A DNA stretch of 10,663 nucleotides, from assembly GCA_946478895.1 (NCBI GenBank), contig CAMLDY010000088.1:1-10663 (forward strand), given 5' to 3'. This DNA is from an uncultured Gemmatimonadota bacterium (lineage in GTDB: Bacteria > Gemmatimonadota > Gemmatimonadetes > Gemmatimonadales > Gemmatimonadaceae). The position numbers and the translations under genes are program-made. This document shows positions 7,347 through 10,663 of this stretch, piece after piece. Numbering within the stretch: position 1 is the stretch's first letter; each line of letters starts with the position of its first letter. The notes under the pieces were generated by a model that was given only the letters and a program-made list of their open reading frames with translations, searched no databases and was not told the DNA's origin.

Positions 7347-8926
7347 GCTGCTCCCACCGCGACTGGCGTCTTGGGGCCGGACGGCGCATCAGCCATCGGC
7401 AGGCCCTTGAACCCAATGGTGTCGTAGCTCAGGCCGGCAAACGATTTGTTCACGCTTGCGAGCCGCGCGAAAACCTCGGACGGCAGGAAGAAGCTCGATT
7501 GCTTGCCGAGCGCGCCAAGCAGGTCGCCCAACACCAGCCAGCTTGGGCGCGTCTCGCCCGGCGCCTGGCGCGCCTGGGTGAAGCGCTGCACCCGTCCGCG
7601 CAGGTTGGTGACCGTTCCTTCCTCCTCGGCGAAATTGGCGATCGGAAGTACGACCGATGCGCGCGCAGCGGCTGCCTCGGGAAGAACCGAGCTGATGACG
7701 ATGACGTCTCCCGCGCGTGAAAGCGCGGCGGGATCGATGCCGGCGAGATCTTCGCCGGCGATGACGAGGACATCGCCCTGCCCCATTCCACCGAGCAGAT
7801 CACGAGTCTTCCTGAATCCCAGCTTCTCCGCACCGTAAACGTTGGCGGCGCGCTCGCGCCGCAGCGCGAGGTCTTCGACGCCCGGAAGGGGGGCTTCCTC
7901 GCCCTCCAGAACCCGAAACGCGCCGCTCCCGCCCTGCATCAGCTCGCTGAGCAGGAACAGCGATTCGTTGGACAGCATCGGCGACGCCGCGACGAATACT
8001 TTCTTTCCACTAAGCGCGCGAGCAGCGGCGCTGATAGCCATTTCCCAGCTCGTTGCCGCGAGAGATGCGCCCTGCCGCACCATCGGCCGCTCGGCGCGGT
8101 TCTTCTCGTTCATCCAGCGGTAGTTGAGCCGGCCCCAGTCGCACATGAAGAAAGCGTTCACGTTCTCGTTGGGCCGCGGCTTCATGCGCACGATCTGATT
8201 CTCGCGCGTCTCCATCATCACGTTGCAGCCCTGGGTGCAATTGGGGCAGATCGACGCGGTGCGATCGAGCTCCCACGCGCGGGCCTTGTTCAGGAAATCC
8301 TTGGACAGCAGTGCGCCGACGGGGCAGAGGTCGATGACGTTGGCAGCCCACGGATGGGTCATGTCACGTCCCTCGAACTTCCCGATCAATGCACGGTCGC
8401 CCCGCTCACTGACGTTGAGGGTCGGCTCGTGCGCCACGTCGTCCATGAACCGAACACAGCGCGTGCACAGAATGCAGCGGTTCGGAACGTAGATGACGTC
8501 GCCGCCGAAATCCTCGGCAGGATTGAAGCGCTTCGGTTCACGGTAGCGCGAATCTTCGCGGCCTTCCTGATAGGTGTAGTCCTGCAGCTCGCACTCGCCT
8601 GACTGATCGCAGATCGGGCAGTCGAGCGGATGGTTGATCAACAGCATCTCGAGCACGCCTTTGCGCGCGTCGAGCGACTTGTCGGAGTAGATGTGCACAA
8701 CCTGGCCTTCGGCGACGGTCGTTGCGCACGACGGCGCGAGCTTCGGCGCCTTCTCGACTTCGACGAGGCACATCCGGCAAACTCCGGCGACCGGCAAACC
8801 CGGATGATAGCAGTAGTGCGGAATCAGAATTCCCGCCAGCTTGGCCGCCTCGAGGATCGTTGTCCCTTCCGGAACTGTCACCGGCCGACCTTCGATCGTG
8901 AGGCTCACCATCTTCTGCTCTGCCAT
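7343..8926 (-). CDS. nuoG: NADH-quinone oxidoreductase subunit G (NuoG), compact form with N7 ligands
   Basis: Largest peripheral-arm subunit of complex I, carrying the Fe-S wire between NuoF and NuoI. Ligands in order: [2Fe-2S] N1b C39, C50, C53, C68; [4Fe-4S] N5 H99, C103, C106, C112 (HPLDCPICDQSGEC); N4 C151, C154, C157, C201 (CILCTRC and LCPVG). A fourth set, C227, C230, C234 and C262 (CPNCTQGC, then MCDWGR), matches the extra N7 cluster known in E. coli and Thermus. The following molybdopterin-oxidoreductase-like part is only about 260 residues, giving 527 in total against about 908 in E. coli and 783 in Thermus. VISSVLPEAAAARASVVLP and the GTVTNLRGRVQRF segment are recognisable remains of that fold. 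The sequence stays coherent to a TGA that overlaps the nuoH ATG, so this looks like a naturally short protein rather than a broken gene. The start shares a base with the nuoF stop, with a modest GGTGG 4 nt upstream. M6 is an alternative start. Confidence 0.96.
   Translation of the reverse strand: MAEQKMVSLTIEGRPVTVPEGTTILEAAKLAGILIPHYCYHPGLPVAGVCRMCLVEVEKAPKLAPSCATTVAEGQVVHIYSDKSLDARKGVLEMLLINHPLDCPICDQSGECELQDYTYQEGREDSRYREPKRFNPAEDFGGDVIYVPNRCILCTRCVRFMDDVAHEPTLNVSERGDRALIGKFEGRDMTHPWAANVIDLCPVGALLSKDFLNKARAWELDRTASICPNCTQGCNVMMETRENQIVRMKPRPNENVNAFFMCDWGRLNYRWMNEKNRAERPMVRQGASLAATSWEMAISAAARALSGKKVFVAASPMLSNESLFLLSELMQGGSGAFRVLEGEEAPLPGVEDLALRRERAANVYGAEKLGFRKTRDLLGGMGQGDVLVIAGEDLAGIDPAALSRAGDVIVISSVLPEAAAARASVVLPIANFAEEEGTVTNLRGRVQRFTQARQAPGETRPSWLVLGDLLGALGKQSSFFLPSEVFARLASVNKSFAGLSYDTIGFKGLPMADAPSGPKTPVAVGAA
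7351..7358 (-). promoter_or_regulatory. Shine-Dalgarno sequence of nuoH
   Basis: Reads GGTGGGAG on the minus strand, 4 nt before the nuoH ATG, within the last codons of nuoG. Together with the ATGA stop/start overlap it supports both the nuoH start and the genuine end of the short nuoG. Confidence 0.7.
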
Positions 8927-10239
8927 TACGCCACCGCCGCGGTCACGGGGTGGAATCGGCGGCCCTGGATCAACGCCTCGAACTCACCGCGGAACTTCTT
9001 GATGCCGGACACCACCGGCACCGCGCACGAATCACTCAGCACGCAGATGGTCTTGCCCGTCATCTGCTCTGCGATGTCGAGCAGGGTGTCGAGATCTTCC
9101 ATGGTGCCTTCCCCGTCGCGAATGCGCTCCATGATCTTGGTCGTCCAGGCTGTGCCTTCGCGACACTGGGTGCACTGGGCACAGCTCTCGTGGGCGAAGA
9201 AGCGCGCGATGCGCGCAATCACAGTGACCATCGGCTGCGCGTCGTCGATCACGATCACTCCCCCCGAGCCAAGCATCGAGCCCTGCGCGACGAAGCCTTC
9301 GTAATCCATGAGCGTGGCTTCCGCTTCTTCCATCGTCTGGATCGGTACCGAGGCTCCGCCCGGAATCACCGCCTTGAATTTCCGGCCGTGCAGCGGGCCG
9401 CCGCAGAGATCGTAGAGGAATTCCTTGAACGGAAAGCCGAGCACCACTTCGTAGGTGCCGGGGCGCTGTACGTTGCCGCATACCGAGAAGAGCTTGGTGC
9501 CGGTGCTCTTCGGACTCGACAGCGACATCTTCTTGTACCAGTCCGCGCCGTTCAGAAGAATCGGAGCCGACGCGATGAGCGTTTCGACGTTGTTGATCGT
9601 CGTCGGCATTCCGAACACGCCCGAGACTGCCGGGAACGGGGGCTTGATCCGTGGATTGCCGCGCCTGCCCTCGAGGGAGTTCATGAGCGCGGTTTCTTCG
9701 CCGCAGATGTAAGCGCCGGCACCCTTGTGAACGTGGACGTCGATGCGCTTGCCGGTGCCCATCGCGTTCTTGCCGATGATGCCGGCGGCGTAGGCTTCTT
9801 TCACCGCCTTCTCCATCCAGTACAGCGGCTCGGTGAACTCGCCGCGGATATAGATGTACGCCGTCTCGGCGCCAATCGCGTAGGCACCGATGGCGCAGCC
9901 TTCGACGAGCGCGTGCGGCGTCCAGCGCATCAGCTCGCGGTCCTTGAAGGTGCCGGGCTCTGATTCGTCGGCGTTGCAGCACAGGTAGTGCGGTTTTCCA
10001 TCGCCGGGCTTCATGAATGACCACTTCATTCCCGTCGGGAAACCGGCGCCCCCGCGGCCGCGCAGTCCCGATTCCTTGACGATGTTGACTATTTCGGCGG
10101 GCTGCATTCCAAGGGCTTTCTCGAGCGCCTTGTAGCCGCCGCGCTTCTTCCAGCCGTCGAGGGTGCGCGCCTCAGCGTCTCCAAAATACTTGGAGAGGAC
10201 GGTCGTCTCTCTTGGATGCGGGTGGTGCGGAAAGCCCAT
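8926..10239 (-). CDS. nuoF: NADH-quinone oxidoreductase subunit F (NuoF), NADH/FMN-binding
   Basis: Catalytic subunit that oxidises NADH at FMN and passes electrons to cluster N3. It has 437 residues, the normal length. LRGRGGAGFPTGMKW at 59-73 is the NADH-binding glycine-rich loop. CCNADESEPGTFKDRELM at 87-104 and GAGAYICGEETALMNSLEG at 173-191 are the FMN-binding signatures. Cluster N3 is ligated by C353, C356 and C359 in ESCAQCTQCREG plus C405 in SDSCAVP. The usual motif is ESCG-x-C-x-P-C, so Ala and Gln replace the common Gly and Pro, while all four cysteines remain. The ATG at 10239 shares a base with the nuoE stop (TAATG) and has no visible Shine-Dalgarno sequence, so translation is probably coupled to nuoE. 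The first 13 residues (MGFPHHPHPRETT) form a short polar, His/Pro-rich lead before the conserved part; no alternative ATG, GTG or TTG lies nearer to it. Confidence 0.98.
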   Translation of the reverse strand: MGFPHHPHPRETTVLSKYFGDAEARTLDGWKKRGGYKALEKALGMQPAEIVNIVKESGLRGRGGAGFPTGMKWSFMKPGDGKPHYLCCNADESEPGTFKDRELMRWTPHALVEGCAIGAYAIGAETAYIYIRGEFTEPLYWMEKAVKEAYAAGIIGKNAMGTGKRIDVHVHKGAGAYICGEETALMNSLEGRRGNPRIKPPFPAVSGVFGMPTTINNVETLIASAPILLNGADWYKKMSLSSPKSTGTKLFSVCGNVQRPGTYEVVLGFPFKEFLYDLCGGPLHGRKFKAVIPGGASVPIQTMEEAEATLMDYEGFVAQGSMLGSGGVIVIDDAQPMVTVIARIARFFAHESCAQCTQCREGTAWTTKIMERIRDGEGTMEDLDTLLDIAEQMTGKTICVLSDSCAVPVVSGIKKFRGEFEALIQGRRFHPVTAAVA

Positions 10240-10663
10240 TATGTAAGTCGTGCGAGAAGTTCGGGAACTTTGTCTGCTGACACTGATTCAATGAACTCTT
10301 CGTTGATCATTACAGGCGTCGCGAACCCGCAGGCGCCCAGGCACTCGACTTCGATGACCGTGAACTTCCCGTCGGGTGAAGTGATGCCGAGCTCGCCGGT
10401 GTTGGTGTGACGCAGAAACGCTTTGACGACATCTTCCGCGCCGCAAATTCCGCACGGAGAAGTCGTGCATACCTGAATGAAATATTTGCCGACCGGATGC
10501 TGGTGGTACATGGTGTAGAAGGTCACCACGCCCTTCACGTAGGCAGGTGTCAGCTCGAGCAGCTCGGCAACTTCGACCATCGCCTCCTCGCTCACCCAGC
10601 GGTGCTCGCGCTGCACGATCCACAGCGCGGGAAGGAGCGCCGCCATCTTGTTCGGGTAGCGCG
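10239..10663 (-). CDS. nuoE: NADH-quinone oxidoreductase subunit E (NuoE), 5'-truncated by window edge
   Basis: Thioredoxin-fold [2Fe-2S] subunit (cluster N1a) that pairs with NuoF in the NADH dehydrogenase module. The frame is open to the window edge, giving 140 residues, with perhaps 20 missing at the N-terminus. The visible start reads RYPNKMAALLPALWIVQREH, matching the conserved family region RYP-x-K-x-AALLPAL. The Met at 10646 is therefore almost certainly internal and not the start. Counting from that Met, the cluster ligands are C60 and C65 (VCTTSPC, spacing C-x4-C) and C102 and C106 (CLGAC, spacing C-x3-C). VKGVVTFYTMYHQHPVGKY at 38-56 is the usual segment before the first ligands. 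The stop TAA overlaps the nuoF ATG. nuoD would be expected just upstream, outside the window. Confidence 0.96.
   Translation of the reverse strand, partial: RYPNKMAALLPALWIVQREHRWVSEEAMVEVAELLELTPAYVKGVVTFYTMYHQHPVGKYFIQVCTTSPCGICGAEDVVKAFLRHTNTGELGITSPDGKFTVIEVECLGACGFATPVMINEEFIESVSADKVPELLARLT

Noticed and set aside
7343..8245. nuoG as a frameshifted or truncated pseudogene because of its short length
   Set aside because: The frame is coherent to its end, with recognisable molybdopterin-fold motifs late in the protein, and its stop overlaps a nuoH start that has a good Shine-Dalgarno sequence.
10239..10646. Complete nuoE starting at the Met at 10646
   Set aside because: The codons upstream read RYPNK, which belongs to the conserved NuoE region, so the gene runs off the window edge.
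7343..10663. NuoE/F/G-like module of an NAD-linked formate dehydrogenase or bidirectional hydrogenase
   Set aside because: The three genes are followed without a break by nuoH-I-J-K-L-M-N, and NuoG has the complex I arrangement with N7. No formate dehydrogenase or hydrogenase catalytic gene is present.

Overview
The window is the downstream part of one bacterial respiratory complex I (type I NADH:quinone oxidoreductase) operon. Everything coding lies on the minus strand, so transcription runs from high to low coordinates. The gene order is the canonical nuoE-F-G-H-I-J-K-L-M-N. nuoE is cut at its 5' end by the right edge of the window, and nuoN is cut at its 3' end by the left edge. nuoA-D, the operon promoter and the terminator are not in the window; nuoA-D would be expected beyond the right edge. 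No tRNA, rRNA, mobile element, CRISPR array or repeat was seen, and no gene-free stretch exceeds a few bases.

Layout from right to left (transcription order): nuoE, nuoF and nuoG form the NADH-oxidising dehydrogenase arm, with FMN in NuoF and Fe-S clusters N1a, N3, N1b, N4, N5 and N7 inferred from visible cysteine or histidine ligands. nuoH is the membrane subunit at the quinone site and nuoI carries the two [4Fe-4S] clusters N6a/N6b. nuoJ and nuoK are small membrane subunits. nuoL, nuoM and nuoN are the three antiporter-like proton-pumping subunits. Electrons pass NADH -> FMN -> Fe-S chain -> quinone, and this drives proton translocation through H/J/K/L/M/N.

The genes are packed end to end. 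Seven of the nine junctions share a stop/start of TAATG, TGATG or ATGA. J/K overlaps by 11 nt with a GTG start behind a strong Shine-Dalgarno sequence. Only L/M has a short gap, of 7 nt. This suggests coupled translation.

The organism is a GC-rich, respiring bacterium. The style of the proteins (NuoF N3 motif with Ala/Gln, reduced NuoG, long NuoH and NuoL) reminds me of Gemmatimonadota or a neighbouring soil phylum, but this is a low-confidence impression that needs a database search.

I did not find a previously undescribed system. The points worth a second look are variations inside a known machine: Asp in place of the near-invariant Glu in NuoM, a compact NuoG that keeps the N7 cysteines, a C-terminal extra membrane helix in NuoH, and histidine-rich loops in an enlarged NuoL.
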